64,000 nt of DNA from JAZKGA01 sp040386235 (GTDB lineage Bacteria > Pseudomonadota > Alphaproteobacteria > Micavibrionales > Micavibrionaceae): positions 1,302,001 to 1,366,000 of the forward strand of contig JAZKGA010000001.1 of the NCBI GenBank assembly GCA_040386235.1. Reading direction: 5' to 3'. This document shows positions 52,957 to 62,049 of this stretch, in pieces (position 1 is the stretch's first letter; every line of letters starts with the position of its first letter). The translations under genes were made by a program, and so were the position numbers. The notes below the pieces were generated by a model. It was not told the origin of the DNA, did no database searches, and saw only the letters and a program-made list of their open reading frames with translations.

Positions 52957-53966
52957 TTGATTTTTTAATGACTGCCCTTAGCGGCACGTTTATGGGCCAC
53001 CCGACATGGATGTGGGCGTCGTTTCTGGCTATTGTTCTGGCTCTGCTGTTTTTTGACCTGTTTGTTTTGAACCGTAAGGATCACGTCATCGGGATGCAGG
53101 AATCCCTGAAACTGTATGGTTTCTATGTCTTTCTAGCCACCTGTTTCGGTGCGTGGGTCTGGTACAGCCTGGGCGCCACAAAGGGGATGGAATACTTCAC
53201 CGGTTATATTATCGAGGCGACGTTGTCGATGGACAACCTGTTCGTCATGGCCCTGGTGTTAAGCTATTTCGGGATTCCACGGGAATATCAGCACCGCGTG
53301 CTGTTCTGGGGGATTCTGGGTGTGATTGTCCTGCGCGGGATTATGATCGCGCTGGGGGCAACACTGGTGGCCCAATTCCATTGGGTATTGTACATTTTTG
53401 CGGCATTCCTGATTGTCACAGGGGTCAAGATGTTGCTGGCTGCCGGTGATGGCGATAACGACACGCTGGATCTTAGCCAGAACCGTTTCCTGATATTTAT
53501 CAAGAAGCATATGCGCGTCACCAACGAACTGCATGGCCATAACTTCATTGTCAGGAAAACCAGCCCTGAAACGGGTCAGCTGGTGACATATGCCACACCG
53601 CTTCTGCTCGCCCTGATCCTGATTGAATTTGCCGATCTGGTCTTTGCGGTCGATAGCGTCCCGGCGATTTTCGCCATTACGACCGACGCCTATATCATCT
53701 ATACTAGCAACATTTTCGCCATCCTTGGGTTGCGGTCACTGTTCTTTGCCCTGTCGGCAATGATGGCGCGGTTTACGTACTTAAAATACGCCATTTCAAT
53801 TGTTCTGGTGTTTATCGGATCGAAGATATTTATCGTCGATTTCATGGACTGGAATAAATTTCCGCCAGCCCTGTCATTGGGGATTACGGTCGGGATTCTG
53901 GCCAGCGGTGTGCTGTATTCCTTATGGAAGACACGCGATACTGCACCGACGCTAGAGAAACAGTAA
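52953..53966 (+). CDS. TerC/Alx family integral membrane protein
   Basis: 337 aa with about nine spans. EATLSMDNLFVMALVLSYFGIP and LLLALILIEFADLVFAVDSVPAIFAIT are the paired DN and D-SVPA motifs of the TerC family, linked to metal (Mn) handling and membrane stress. Overlaps mutS by ATGA and the Nudix gene by TAATG, so dut-mutS-terC-nudix are co-translated. Confidence 0.93.
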   Translation: MIDFLMTALSGTFMGHPTWMWASFLAIVLALLFFDLFVLNRKDHVIGMQESLKLYGFYVFLATCFGAWVWYSLGATKGMEYFTGYIIEATLSMDNLFVMALVLSYFGIPREYQHRVLFWGILGVIVLRGIMIALGATLVAQFHWVLYIFAAFLIVTGVKMLLAAGDGDNDTLDLSQNRFLIFIKKHMRVTNELHGHNFIVRKTSPETGQLVTYATPLLLALILIEFADLVFAVDSVPAIFAITTDAYIIYTSNIFAILGLRSLFFALSAMMARFTYLKYAISIVLVFIGSKIFIVDFMDWNKFPPALSLGITVGILASGVLYSLWKTRDTAPTLEKQ

Positions 53967-54568
53967 TGATCGCGGATGTGATGTTGACAGGCGCCAAGCC
54001 TGATGCGGCGCGCGCCTTGAAAATCATCGCGTCCTATACACCGGTTGATGTGGTCAGCACGCATTACAAACAACAATTCACGGATTTCATCACCCAGCAT
54101 CCCGACCATTTCGGCAATCGGTATAATTATTTGTTGGGTATGCATGGCCACCTGACGGCGCAAGCCTTCGTTTATCATCCGGGCCACAATGCCATTGCGC
54201 TGCTGCATCACAAAAAGCTGAATATGTGGCTGGGCCAAGGCGGCCATATGGAGCCGGAGGACGGCGATTTTCTGGCCACCGCCCTGCGCGAGGCATTTGA
54301 AGAAGCCGGTTTTACCAGACTACGCCTGTTGCAGGATGCGCCTATTGACCTGGACGCTCACGGTTTTCCCGCACGGGGCGATCAGCCCGACCATTTGCAT
54401 TACGATGTGCGGTATTTGTTCGAAACCGATGACGATACACTCACGCTTGATCCAACAGAGGGGACCAATCTGGAATGGGTGCCCTGCGCCGAATTCCGGA
54501 CCCGCATGGGTGAAAGCTTTTCCAATTCCCGCACGATACGGGCAATTGAGTCCCGCTTCTGCTTATAG
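53966..54568 (+). CDS. NUDIX hydrolase
   Basis: 200 aa. The complete Nudix box is GGHMEPEDGDFLATALREAFEEAGF (spaced GX5EX7REVXEEXGU), with Ala in place of Val and Glu-Glu kept. The N-terminal ~70 residues are helical. HYDVRYLFETDDD and LEWVPCAEF complete the fold. Substrate unknown. Last gene of the dut operon; start overlaps terC. Convergent with the metallophosphoesterase gene. Confidence 0.9.
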   Translation: MIADVMLTGAKPDAARALKIIASYTPVDVVSTHYKQQFTDFITQHPDHFGNRYNYLLGMHGHLTAQAFVYHPGHNAIALLHHKKLNMWLGQGGHMEPEDGDFLATALREAFEEAGFTRLRLLQDAPIDLDAHGFPARGDQPDHLHYDVRYLFETDDDTLTLDPTEGTNLEWVPCAEFRTRMGESFSNSRTIRAIESRFCL

Positions 54569-54571
54569 GGC

Positions 54572-55630
54572 CTACAGCTTGTAATGGTTGCGATTTGTGG
54601 CCAGCGTCGCGCGATGCTTCTCGGCCTTACGTGCGTGTTTGGCACCGGTCTTATTGTGGTGCTTATGAATATGGCGCTTGATCTTTCGGCGCTGTTTCAC
54701 AATATCCTTATAGTCTTTGGGGTGCCAAATCCGTTGCGCGGCGCGCAACTGATGCTCCGTCACTGGCCGGAAGGCAGCAGACGCATTCACGTCCTCCGTA
54801 CTCACTGCATCGCTTGGCTTTAATCCGTAATCTTGCCGTTCATTAAACCAATCCAGGACACGCCAATTCCCCTGCATATCCTCACATAACGCGGTACAGC
54901 TTTCGACCCAGTCGCCCGAATTGCCGTAGATCGTCGGGCCGTACTTGCTCCATTCCGCGTGATGGATATGCCCGCAGATCACTCCATCTACCTTTTCTTT
55001 GTCAGCAGACCGCATCACCGCCCCGGTAAAATCACCGATAACGTTTACGATCCCCTTCGTCTGGTGCTTTAAATACGCCGCGGCCGAGAAATGGCGCTTC
55101 ACCAGTTTGTAAGTCATCTTACTGGCGACCGCATTCATCTCAATGGCGGCATCGTACAGAGTATCACCAATGTGATACAGCACCGTTGCCTTTTCCCGCA
55201 GGAATGCCGGGTCAAACTGGTCACCGTGGACAATAAAAAACCGCCTGTCTTGGCGGTCGGTATAAAGATATGAATCAGCAAACAGGATATCCCACTTCGT
55301 CTGGCCGGATAGCCGCAGCTGACGCAGCCTTTCATCATGATTGCCAGGGATATAGACCACCTTCGTTCCACCAGCGACGCGGGCGTTGATCAGGTCCAAT
55401 ACGCGTTTCTGCATTTCAGGTAATTTACGGTGCTTTTTCTTTTCCATGACCCAGCCGTCAAGGATATCGCCATTCAGGATCAACGTGTCGCAGGTATTGT
55501 GTAACAGGAATTCCAGCAGCATGTCGGCACGGCATGATTTCTTGCCGAAGTGAATGTCAGAAAGGACAATCAGGCTGTGATGCCGGACGAACGTGCGCGG
55601 GAAATATTGATGAAGGGCTTTAGACGACAT
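54572..55630 (-). CDS. Calcineurin-like metallophosphoesterase (LpxH-like), copy 1
   Basis: 352 aa. Metal and catalytic motifs in order: SDIHFG, NGDILDGW, PGNHDE, HGDQFD, GHIHHAEW. This is the pattern of the UDP-2,3-diacylglucosamine diphosphatase-like family, but with an extended basic C-terminus (KIKRHIHKHHNKTG, ARKAEKHR). Start ATG 55630. A paralogue lies just upstream, with 69 bases between the two, and part of the DNA is nearly identical. Confidence 0.88.
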   Translation of the reverse strand: MSSKALHQYFPRTFVRHHSLIVLSDIHFGKKSCRADMLLEFLLHNTCDTLILNGDILDGWVMEKKKHRKLPEMQKRVLDLINARVAGGTKVVYIPGNHDERLRQLRLSGQTKWDILFADSYLYTDRQDRRFFIVHGDQFDPAFLREKATVLYHIGDTLYDAAIEMNAVASKMTYKLVKRHFSAAAYLKHQTKGIVNVIGDFTGAVMRSADKEKVDGVICGHIHHAEWSKYGPTIYGNSGDWVESCTALCEDMQGNWRVLDWFNERQDYGLKPSDAVSTEDVNASAAFRPVTEHQLRAAQRIWHPKDYKDIVKQRRKIKRHIHKHHNKTGAKHARKAEKHRATLATNRNHYKL

Positions 55631-55699
55631 TGATGCGCACTCTCCCTGCTTTGCTGTAATGCACACTCCTGTAACGAAGTCTTATCGCAAATTCAAGTC

Positions 55700-56587
55700 C
55701 TATTCGCCCGTGTAGGGCCATAATGCATTGATCTTTTTCAGCTGTGCCTCGGTCACATCGCGGTAATCCTGCTCACCTAAGACGTCAGGAATGGTGGCCA
55801 GGCCCGACAGGCCGTAATGTTTGCGGTCTTTAAACCAGCGAACGATCTGCCACGCGCCGTCCGCATCCTCGCACAACGCGGTGCATCCTTCGACCCAGTC
55901 CCCGGAATTGCCATAGGTAATGCCACGATACTGCGCCCATTCGGCGTAATGAATGTGGCCACAAAACATGCCGGTGACGTTATGGGTATGTGCAATTTGA
56001 TCAACCTTGTGCGCGAACCCACCCATATAGCGAATCAGCTTCTTAGATTTGTGCTTCAGATAGGCGGACAGATGCACGCGCCAGCCAAAAATATCATACG
56101 TTACTTTGTTAATCAGAACATTCAAGGCGATCAATCCGTCATATACCGTGTCGCCGATATGGGACAAGATGCCGGCGCGCTTGTCTTGTAACAGGGGCGG
56201 ATCGAATTGATCCCCATGTAACACAACAAAGCGGCAGCCTTTGCTATCTGTGTGTACATACGTGTCGGTAAACAACATGCCAAAATGGCTGTGATCCAGG
56301 ATGTCTGCGCGGCGCAATTCAGCATCATGATTGCCAGGCAGCATGACAACGCGTGTGCCGGCCGCGATCCGGGCGTTCAGCAGGTCCAATACGCGTTTCT
56401 GTAATTCAGGCAATTGATGCGCGCCGCGACGGCGAATGGCCCAGCCATCAAGGATGTCGCCATTCAGGATCAACGTGTCGCAGGTGTTGTAAGACAGGAA
56501 TTCCAGCAGCATGTCGGCACGGCATACATCCTTTCCCAGATGAATATCTGACAGGATGATCGTTGCATGATGCTTGCTGTTCTGCAT
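55700..56587 (-). CDS. Calcineurin-like metallophosphoesterase (LpxH-like), copy 2
   Basis: 295 aa. The same motif set as copy 1: SDIHLG, NGDILDGW, PGNHDAE, HGDQFD, GHIHYAEW. It lacks the basic C-terminal extension of copy 1. ATG 56587 is used, since the TTG at 56623 has a poor context. Nucleotides 56441-56524 match 55451-55534 of copy 1 with 6 mismatches in 84, much more alike than the rest. Confidence 0.88.
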   Translation of the reverse strand: MQNSKHHATIILSDIHLGKDVCRADMLLEFLSYNTCDTLILNGDILDGWAIRRRGAHQLPELQKRVLDLLNARIAAGTRVVMLPGNHDAELRRADILDHSHFGMLFTDTYVHTDSKGCRFVVLHGDQFDPPLLQDKRAGILSHIGDTVYDGLIALNVLINKVTYDIFGWRVHLSAYLKHKSKKLIRYMGGFAHKVDQIAHTHNVTGMFCGHIHYAEWAQYRGITYGNSGDWVEGCTALCEDADGAWQIVRWFKDRKHYGLSGLATIPDVLGEQDYRDVTEAQLKKINALWPYTGE

Positions 56588-56706
56588 TGCACAAGACGTA
56601 TCGCATCGGCGGACATGTGACAAGATTGAACACTGGGCCGGATGCGATTGTCCACTTGCATTCTACCGCATCGCCCCTTATGAGCATCCTCGCGTTCGTC
56701 CAGTAC

Positions 56707-56759
56707 AGAGAGGTAGCAGAGCGGTTGCCCGTCCGATTTGATAATCGGGCTATCTTTTT
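56707..56759 (+). ncRNA. Truncated tRNA-Ser 5' copy followed by a terminator-like hairpin; possible short RNA
   Basis: 56707-56727 repeats the first 21 bases of the tRNA-Ser 106 bases downstream with two differences (AGAGAGGTAGCAGAGCGGTTG against GGAGAGGTGGCAGAGCGGTTG). The likeness extends upstream to CAGTAC/TGGTAC and to a shared TTGCATTC. After the fragment, CCGATT (56733-56738), loop TGAT, AATCGG (56743-56748) is followed by a T-rich end with TTTTT at 56755-56759, like an intrinsic terminator. It may be a dead tRNA remnant or a short transcript of ~50 nt. Confidence 0.45.
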
Positions 56760-56762
56760 AAC

Positions 56763-56793
56763 TTGCATTCAAACACACTCTGCCGCATGTATA
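56763..56793 (+). promoter_or_regulatory. Putative promoter of tRNA-Ser
   Basis: TTGCAT (56763-56768) and TGTATA (56788-56793) with a 19-base spacer, 20 bases before the mature tRNA 5' end. The related TTGCAT upstream of the truncated copy supports duplication of the control region. Confidence 0.4.
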
Positions 56794-56812
56794 GCGGGCA
56801 TTTATCTGGTAC

Positions 56813-56907
<95 letters not shown>

Positions 56908-56922
56908 CCGCCATGACAACAC

Positions 56923-58263
56923 TCACTTTTTATAAAGCGGTGTGATCTCTTGGCGCTCGTGCAGGTCAACAAATACGAGATTTGTATAGGCCAGGTTGTT
57001 TTTTGCAGAGGCCTCGGCAGCGCGCTTTTTCACGTCATCGATTGAGAAACCGAATACGATATGCAGCTGGTCTTTGGGAAGTGAGTAGAGACCCAGAAAC
57101 ATGCTATTGCGGTTGTCGGGATTGTCCAGATACAATTCGCAAGTGACCTTGCTCTCCCTTTCACACAATGCAAGTGCATCTTTATTCGCCTGCGCAACTG
57201 TTGGTCGTCCCGTCACAATCGCCAACCGGTTCCAGCCCATTTTGGTGGGCCATGCCACCGACACATAGCCGCGTGTTGGGTCGGGGTCTGCAACGACTTG
57301 CAGGCGCGGCGTGGCCGCATCGTACTGTGCCAGTATGCGGCAAGGTTTTTCGTCCGGCTTACAGAATTCATCCATACGTGCCGCGGGCGTTGCAACACCC
57401 GCCGCATTCACCCAAGCACTTTGTCCGCGCTTATTGATATAGTGGACAAGCGTGCCATTCGGGACGCCAATTCCAAAAGTGCAAGACGCGCCTGTGTCGG
57501 CCTGACAACGATCTACGACTGCCCTCTTTGCGGCTTGAAAGTTATTTTTGCCAGAAACCATCCAGGTTTTGCGCTGCCAGGCGGCAGAAGGTGGTGCGTC
57601 AGGTTGCGCCAGCAATGCCCAGTGACGCCGCTTTATAGGGCTTTGCGGGAAATAATCTTTTGCATAGTTTTTACTGCTGTCGGCGCTGGCCGGGATCAGT
57701 ACGTTTTCAAAACTGGAGACGATTTTACAACCCCAAGCCCCTGCGTTTTTCTGACATGTCGCAAGTGCTTCTTTTTCGGCTTCGCCTTTTGTGGCTGCGC
57801 CCTCGGGCCATGCCTCTCCGCCTCCATCGACCGCAACGGCAATGACGACGTCGCCGGTCCAGGCTTCGGAATATATACAGCCTTCGCCCATCGCCGCAGC
57901 ACAGGCGTCCATGACGCGCTTTTTGGCCGCATCGGGTGATCGGTGACCTGCCGTGCCCCATACCGCCGACGTGTCTAAATGTATGGCCGTTGCCATTGAG
58001 CTTTCGGCATATTGTGGGCCTGAGGGACCGCTGGAATATGATGAATCGTAATCATCGTAGCCTTCATCGCTGGATTCACCATAACCGGGAATAGGGGCGC
58101 AGCCGATAAAGTCTCGCGACCCCGTTTCGAACATTCCAGGAGGGCAGCGGCCCTCCGCCCAAGCGACGTTTGGCAGAAAACAAAAAGAAACGATCAATAA
58201 GCATGGCAAGAGAAAGACGAACATGGGCCGAAACATGCCGACACAGTTTGACCGAAGCTTCAT
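56923..58263 (-). CDS. Exported protein with tandem DUF4189-like repeats
   Basis: 446 aa with a signal peptide (LLPCLLIVSFCFLPNVAWA). The mature start CPPGMFETGSRDFIGCAPIPGYG is the standard N-terminus of DUF4189 proteins, followed by a Tyr/Ser-rich linker. Then come four DUF4189-like units, each with AAKKRVMDACAAAMGEGC-like helix and Cys pattern: about residues 95-140, 145-185, 220-260 and 370-415. Paired Cys suggest disulfides in the periplasm or outside. DUF4189 proteins have no agreed role. Start ATG 58263 after AAGGATG. Confidence 0.8.
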   Translation of the reverse strand: MKLRSNCVGMFRPMFVFLLPCLLIVSFCFLPNVAWAEGRCPPGMFETGSRDFIGCAPIPGYGESSDEGYDDYDSSYSSGPSGPQYAESSMATAIHLDTSAVWGTAGHRSPDAAKKRVMDACAAAMGEGCIYSEAWTGDVVIAVAVDGGGEAWPEGAATKGEAEKEALATCQKNAGAWGCKIVSSFENVLIPASADSSKNYAKDYFPQSPIKRRHWALLAQPDAPPSAAWQRKTWMVSGKNNFQAAKRAVVDRCQADTGASCTFGIGVPNGTLVHYINKRGQSAWVNAAGVATPAARMDEFCKPDEKPCRILAQYDAATPRLQVVADPDPTRGYVSVAWPTKMGWNRLAIVTGRPTVAQANKDALALCERESKVTCELYLDNPDNRNSMFLGLYSLPKDQLHIVFGFSIDDVKKRAAEASAKNNLAYTNLVFVDLHERQEITPLYKK

Positions 58264-58392
58264 TTCAACACATCCTTTATCCATTTTACAATCCCGCTGC
58301 TTTGTTTGAAAACGCATCCTTTCTGGATACTACTCATTAATCCTCCAATTCATACAAAAATATGTGGCTGAACGCCGCCTCTCGCCATATTC

Positions 58393-60018
58393 TTATTCAC
58401 GGCAGGAGGAAAACATATCCATTTCCTTTTTATAGGCATCCGTCGCAATGCCCGTCAGACCCAGCATCGTATGGAACAGATTGTCTTGAGAATATTCCCG
58501 GCTTGTCCCTGTCTTCATACATTTTCTGTTGAGGTGGTTTCCCTCCAAAAAGGATGGAGAGAACCATGTCATCAAAGGAATGTGCTTTTGCTGTTTGGGC
58601 GCGATGCTGTATGGCAGGCCATGAAGGTAAACGCCATTCTCTCCCAAAGACTCGCCATGATCGGAAAGGTAAAACATCGCCGTGCCCCACCGGTCTTGCT
58701 GCCCCTGTAAAACCCTGATGACGCGGCTTAGGACATAATCGGTATAGTGAATAGTGTTATCGTAGGTATTCATGAGCGCCTGTGCGGGGCAGTTTTGAAC
58801 ATCGCTTCGTTTACAATCCGGCTGAAAGGCGCCGAAAGTTTTCGGGTATCTTTTATAATAAGCGGGGCCATGGCTTCCCATCAGGTGCAGGACAATAACG
58901 GTGTTTTCATTCTTCAGCGTTGGTAATTTCTTCTCCAACTCCAGAATAAATGCTTCATCCAGACAGCCGGAACTATCGCAGATATCGGGATTGCTGGCAT
59001 ATTCCTTACGGATATCCACCATATCGATATTCTTGCAAACACCTTTGCAGCCGCCATTATTCTCAAGCCATAGCAGTTGAACATTCGCCCGTTTAAGGAC
59101 ATCAAGCAGATTATCCTGGCTTTCGGCTTTGCCCAGAGAGTAATGCGTGCGCGTCAGGTTTGAGAACATACATGGTACTGAAACGGCGGTTTCCGTGCCG
59201 CAGGACGTGACATTCGCATAGAAATCAACGTCAAGGGCGGCGGTATATTCATTCGTTTTTCGGGCATAGCCGCCCAGCTGGTAGTTACTGGCACGTGCCG
59301 TTTCGCCGACGATAAGGACGGTCAGCTGCTTCTTGCTTCCTTCAGACATCGTCTGCCTGGCATCAGCGGCAATAGGCAGATAGGGCGCAGCTGAGGCAAA
59401 ATATTTCTGCTGCGTATATTTATACCCGCTGGACAAAGCATAGGTCGGCACAACCATTCTTTTGAGGTCGGCATAGTTGCGGATTGTCATCGCATAGTCC
59501 TGATAGTAAAGACCGGCGATAGCGGCAATAGCCAGTGCGGAACCGAGCGCCGAAAAAAGAGGATGCGCGTATTTACGCCGCGACGGAACAATCGTTAATC
59601 GCGAAACGAACACGGCCGGAACAATGCCCAATAAGAAAAGCCAAAGAAAGGCGGACAGGTTCAGATAGGACGACGCCTCAGCATAATCCGTTTCCGCGAC
59701 ATTGGCGATCATCTCTCTGCTAAAAATAACGCCGTAATTGTACGTGGCGTAACTGACCATCGCTGAGATCAGGAGAAGAGCAATAAAAACAGGCTTTGCC
59801 GTGCGTCGGCCAGCGAAAGGAAGAAACAGAAGATTGAAAGCCGAGATAAAAAAGACCGGAAGTGACATGACAAAGCCGATCTTCATGGCCTCAGTCTGGC
59901 CGATAGCATACAGCCGGGCGATAAGGGCGGCATTCAGGCCGAAAAAGAAAAAGGCCGCCAAGGCCAGGCTTAGAACCAAGGCTGTCGTCTTGATCCGGAA
60001 AGTCCACCATCGTTTCAT
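58393..60018 (-). CDS. eptA: EptA-like phosphoethanolamine transferase
   Basis: 541 aa. Five N-terminal membrane spans (~15-175) precede a periplasmic sulfatase-fold domain. Catalytic Thr240 is in VGETARASNYQLGGY; SCGTETAVSVPCMFSNL, LHLMGSHGPAYYKRYP and YLSDHGESLGENGVYLHG hold zinc and phosphate ligands, and several Cys pairs match EptA/MCR-type disulfides. The family adds phosphoethanolamine to lipid A, lowering binding of cationic peptides. ATG 60018 follows GGAG. A PmrA-like box lies at 60059-60075. Last gene of the envelope-lipid operon. Confidence 0.93.
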   Translation of the reverse strand: MKRWWTFRIKTTALVLSLALAAFFFFGLNAALIARLYAIGQTEAMKIGFVMSLPVFFISAFNLLFLPFAGRRTAKPVFIALLLISAMVSYATYNYGVIFSREMIANVAETDYAEASSYLNLSAFLWLFLLGIVPAVFVSRLTIVPSRRKYAHPLFSALGSALAIAAIAGLYYQDYAMTIRNYADLKRMVVPTYALSSGYKYTQQKYFASAAPYLPIAADARQTMSEGSKKQLTVLIVGETARASNYQLGGYARKTNEYTAALDVDFYANVTSCGTETAVSVPCMFSNLTRTHYSLGKAESQDNLLDVLKRANVQLLWLENNGGCKGVCKNIDMVDIRKEYASNPDICDSSGCLDEAFILELEKKLPTLKNENTVIVLHLMGSHGPAYYKRYPKTFGAFQPDCKRSDVQNCPAQALMNTYDNTIHYTDYVLSRVIRVLQGQQDRWGTAMFYLSDHGESLGENGVYLHGLPYSIAPKQQKHIPLMTWFSPSFLEGNHLNRKCMKTGTSREYSQDNLFHTMLGLTGIATDAYKKEMDMFSSCRE

Positions 60019-60058
60019 CAAAATATCTCCCATTAAGAGAGAGTTCTCCGATGGCAGA

Positions 60059-60075
60059 CTTAAGAGAAACTTAGG
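60059..60075 (-). promoter_or_regulatory. PmrA/QseB-like direct-repeat box before eptA
   Basis: CTTAAG-AGAAA-CTTAGG on the plus strand, an 11-base direct repeat of the form YTTAAK-N5-YTTAAK recognised by PmrA/QseB-type OmpR regulators. It is 41 bases before the eptA ATG and overlaps the stop codon of the kinase gene. The TTAA-N7-TTAG form also resembles a CtrA half-box pair. Confidence 0.55.
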
Positions 60076-61396
60076 CCGGGATTTTAGGATAGACGATCTT
60101 AAAACAGCTGCCTTTTCCATCAATGCCATGTCGGATGGAGATGTCCGCGCCGTCCTTGTCCAGAATGCTTTTTACAATCGCCAGGCCCAGCCCTGTGCCC
60201 TGCTCTTGATTGCCGAGAACGCGGTAAAAACGGTCAAAAATACGCGTCTGTTCGGCAGACGGGATGCCTGGGCCGTTGTCGGACACTTCGATAACGGCAT
60301 GGCCGCCGCTGACATAGACGGACACATCAACCTGGCCATTTTTCGGCGTGTAGCGAATTGCATTCTCGATAAGGTTGTTGACGACGGTACGCACGCTCTC
60401 AGCGTTCGAAACAAGGCATGCTGGCTCCTGACGCACCAACCCAAGATCGATATTCTTCTGATCGGCGCGGCCGGAAAAGAACTTCACGACATCCTGGCAG
60501 AGAGGCAAGGCATCCAAAGCCTCAGCGGGTTGGGCGTTAACCTCTGCTTCCAGTCGCGCAAAGGCCAGCAGCTGCTCCACCAGGCGAATGCTGCGCTGTA
60601 CGCCCTGGGTCAGGTCTTCCACGGCGTCCTGTTTTTCCGCTTCATCTTTCGTGCGGCCCAGCAGTTCCAGCTGCAGTTGCACGGCTGTCAGAGGGGTGCG
60701 TAATTCATGCGCGGCATCCGCCGTAAACCGTCGCTGCAGCTTCATAGCGTTGTCCAACCGCGTCAGCAGGTCGTTAAGCGCCTTGACCAAGGGAATAATT
60801 TCTTCTGGTATATTCTCGACAGACAGCGGTTGCAGGGATGTTTCAGATCTTTTTTGAAGGCTGCTGGAAATTACTGTCAGCGAGCCCAGGCTGCGCCCCA
60901 CCGCAAGCCATATAAGCAGCCCCAGAATCGGAAACTGCAACAGAACGGGCAGCAGCATCTTGAGGGTAATTTCAAAAATCATTTCATGGCGCGCGGAGAT
61001 CGACTGAGACACCTGGACGATGACGCCATTCGCCTCTGTTGCGTAGCTGCGCCAGTCCTCACCATTAAACACCCGCGTGTCAAAACCATCTTGGGTCGGG
61101 GCAAAAAAAGCGATCTGCGGATGCGTGGAATAGATGAGCTTTAAATCCGGCGTCCAGAGTTGAATAAGAAACTCCTCTTCCCCCTTCAACTCTTTGACGT
61201 CTGATACAACTGATTTTGAATCAACAAGAACCGTTTTTTGCTGTTCCAGCACCAACGCGATCTGCTTGAAATTGCCATCAAACAGTTCGTTGATTTCATC
61301 GCGTGAGCTTAAGTAACTTACAGCCCCCACGACAATCGATCCCGCCAGCAGGGCGATCATCAGGTGCAAAAGAAGCTGTCGGCGCATGGATGTCAT
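60071..61396 (-). CDS. QseC/PmrB-type sensor histidine kinase
   Basis: 441 aa. TM1 ~8-28, a periplasmic sensor of ~115 residues, TM2 ~148-168, then HAMP-like linker, HisKA with His230 in DAAHELRTPL, and HATPase with NLIENAIRYTP, DNGPGIP and GTGLGLAI. Family members sense cationic peptides, metals or pH; the periplasmic part has acidic stretches (KELKGEEEF) but no recognised ExxE pattern. Overlaps the regulator gene as ATGA. Confidence 0.92.
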   Translation of the reverse strand: MTSMRRQLLLHLMIALLAGSIVVGAVSYLSSRDEINELFDGNFKQIALVLEQQKTVLVDSKSVVSDVKELKGEEEFLIQLWTPDLKLIYSTHPQIAFFAPTQDGFDTRVFNGEDWRSYATEANGVIVQVSQSISARHEMIFEITLKMLLPVLLQFPILGLLIWLAVGRSLGSLTVISSSLQKRSETSLQPLSVENIPEEIIPLVKALNDLLTRLDNAMKLQRRFTADAAHELRTPLTAVQLQLELLGRTKDEAEKQDAVEDLTQGVQRSIRLVEQLLAFARLEAEVNAQPAEALDALPLCQDVVKFFSGRADQKNIDLGLVRQEPACLVSNAESVRTVVNNLIENAIRYTPKNGQVDVSVYVSGGHAVIEVSDNGPGIPSAEQTRIFDRFYRVLGNQEQGTGLGLAIVKSILDKDGADISIRHGIDGKGSCFKIVYPKIPA

Positions 61397-62049
61397 GGCG
61401 ACACCATATAACCAAGGCCGCGAATATTGCGGATGATGTCCTTGCCGAATTTCTTGCGTAACTGGTGAATGTGTACCTCGACCGCGTTGCTGCCGATTTC
61501 TTCGTTCCAGCCGTACAGTGTTTCTTCAAGCTGCGCGCGAGAGAAGACGGAACCTGCTGTCGTCATCAACGCTGACATCACGGCATATTCCTTCGCCGAT
61601 AGCATTGCGCTTTTACCGCGATAGGCCAGCTTTTTGCTGATGGTATCCAGTGCCGCCTCTCCGCTGGTGAGAACCGAGCTTCGGCTGCTGCCCCGCCTGC
61701 GAAGCAAGGAACGGATGCGCGCCTCCAGTTCCTCCAGTGAAAACGGCTTGATCAGATAATCGTCTGCACCGCTGTCCAGGCCCAGAACACGGTCTTGTAT
61801 GGAATCCCGTGCCGTCATGATCAGGACGGGCAAATCGCTTTTCTGGGCGCGGAGTTTTTGCAGCAGGGAAACGCCATCCATGCCAGGCAACCCCAAGTCC
61901 AGCAGAATAAGGTCATAGGTTTGAGATTGAAGCGCTTCCCAGGCTTCCAGACCGTCCCTGGCCCAATCAATGGCATAGCCGTCGGCTTTGAGCGCTTTTT
62001 TCAAACTCTCACCGATCATCGGGTCGTCTTCAATCGTCAGTAAGCGCAT
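61393..62049 (-). CDS. QseB/PmrA-type OmpR-family response regulator
   Basis: 218 aa. Receiver with EDD pocket, Asp51 (LILLDLGLPGMDG) and Lys in LIKPFSLEELEARI; winged helix with SAKEYAVMSALMTTAGSVFSRAQLEE and VEVHIHQLRKKFG. ATG 62049 begins MRLLTIEDDP, the standard start. Overlaps the PAP2 gene by 20 bases. Its likely targets are the boxes at 60059 and 63392. Confidence 0.93.
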   Translation of the reverse strand: MRLLTIEDDPMIGESLKKALKADGYAIDWARDGLEAWEALQSQTYDLILLDLGLPGMDGVSLLQKLRAQKSDLPVLIMTARDSIQDRVLGLDSGADDYLIKPFSLEELEARIRSLLRRRGSSRSSVLTSGEAALDTISKKLAYRGKSAMLSAKEYAVMSALMTTAGSVFSRAQLEETLYGWNEEIGSNAVEVHIHQLRKKFGKDIIRNIRGLGYMVSP

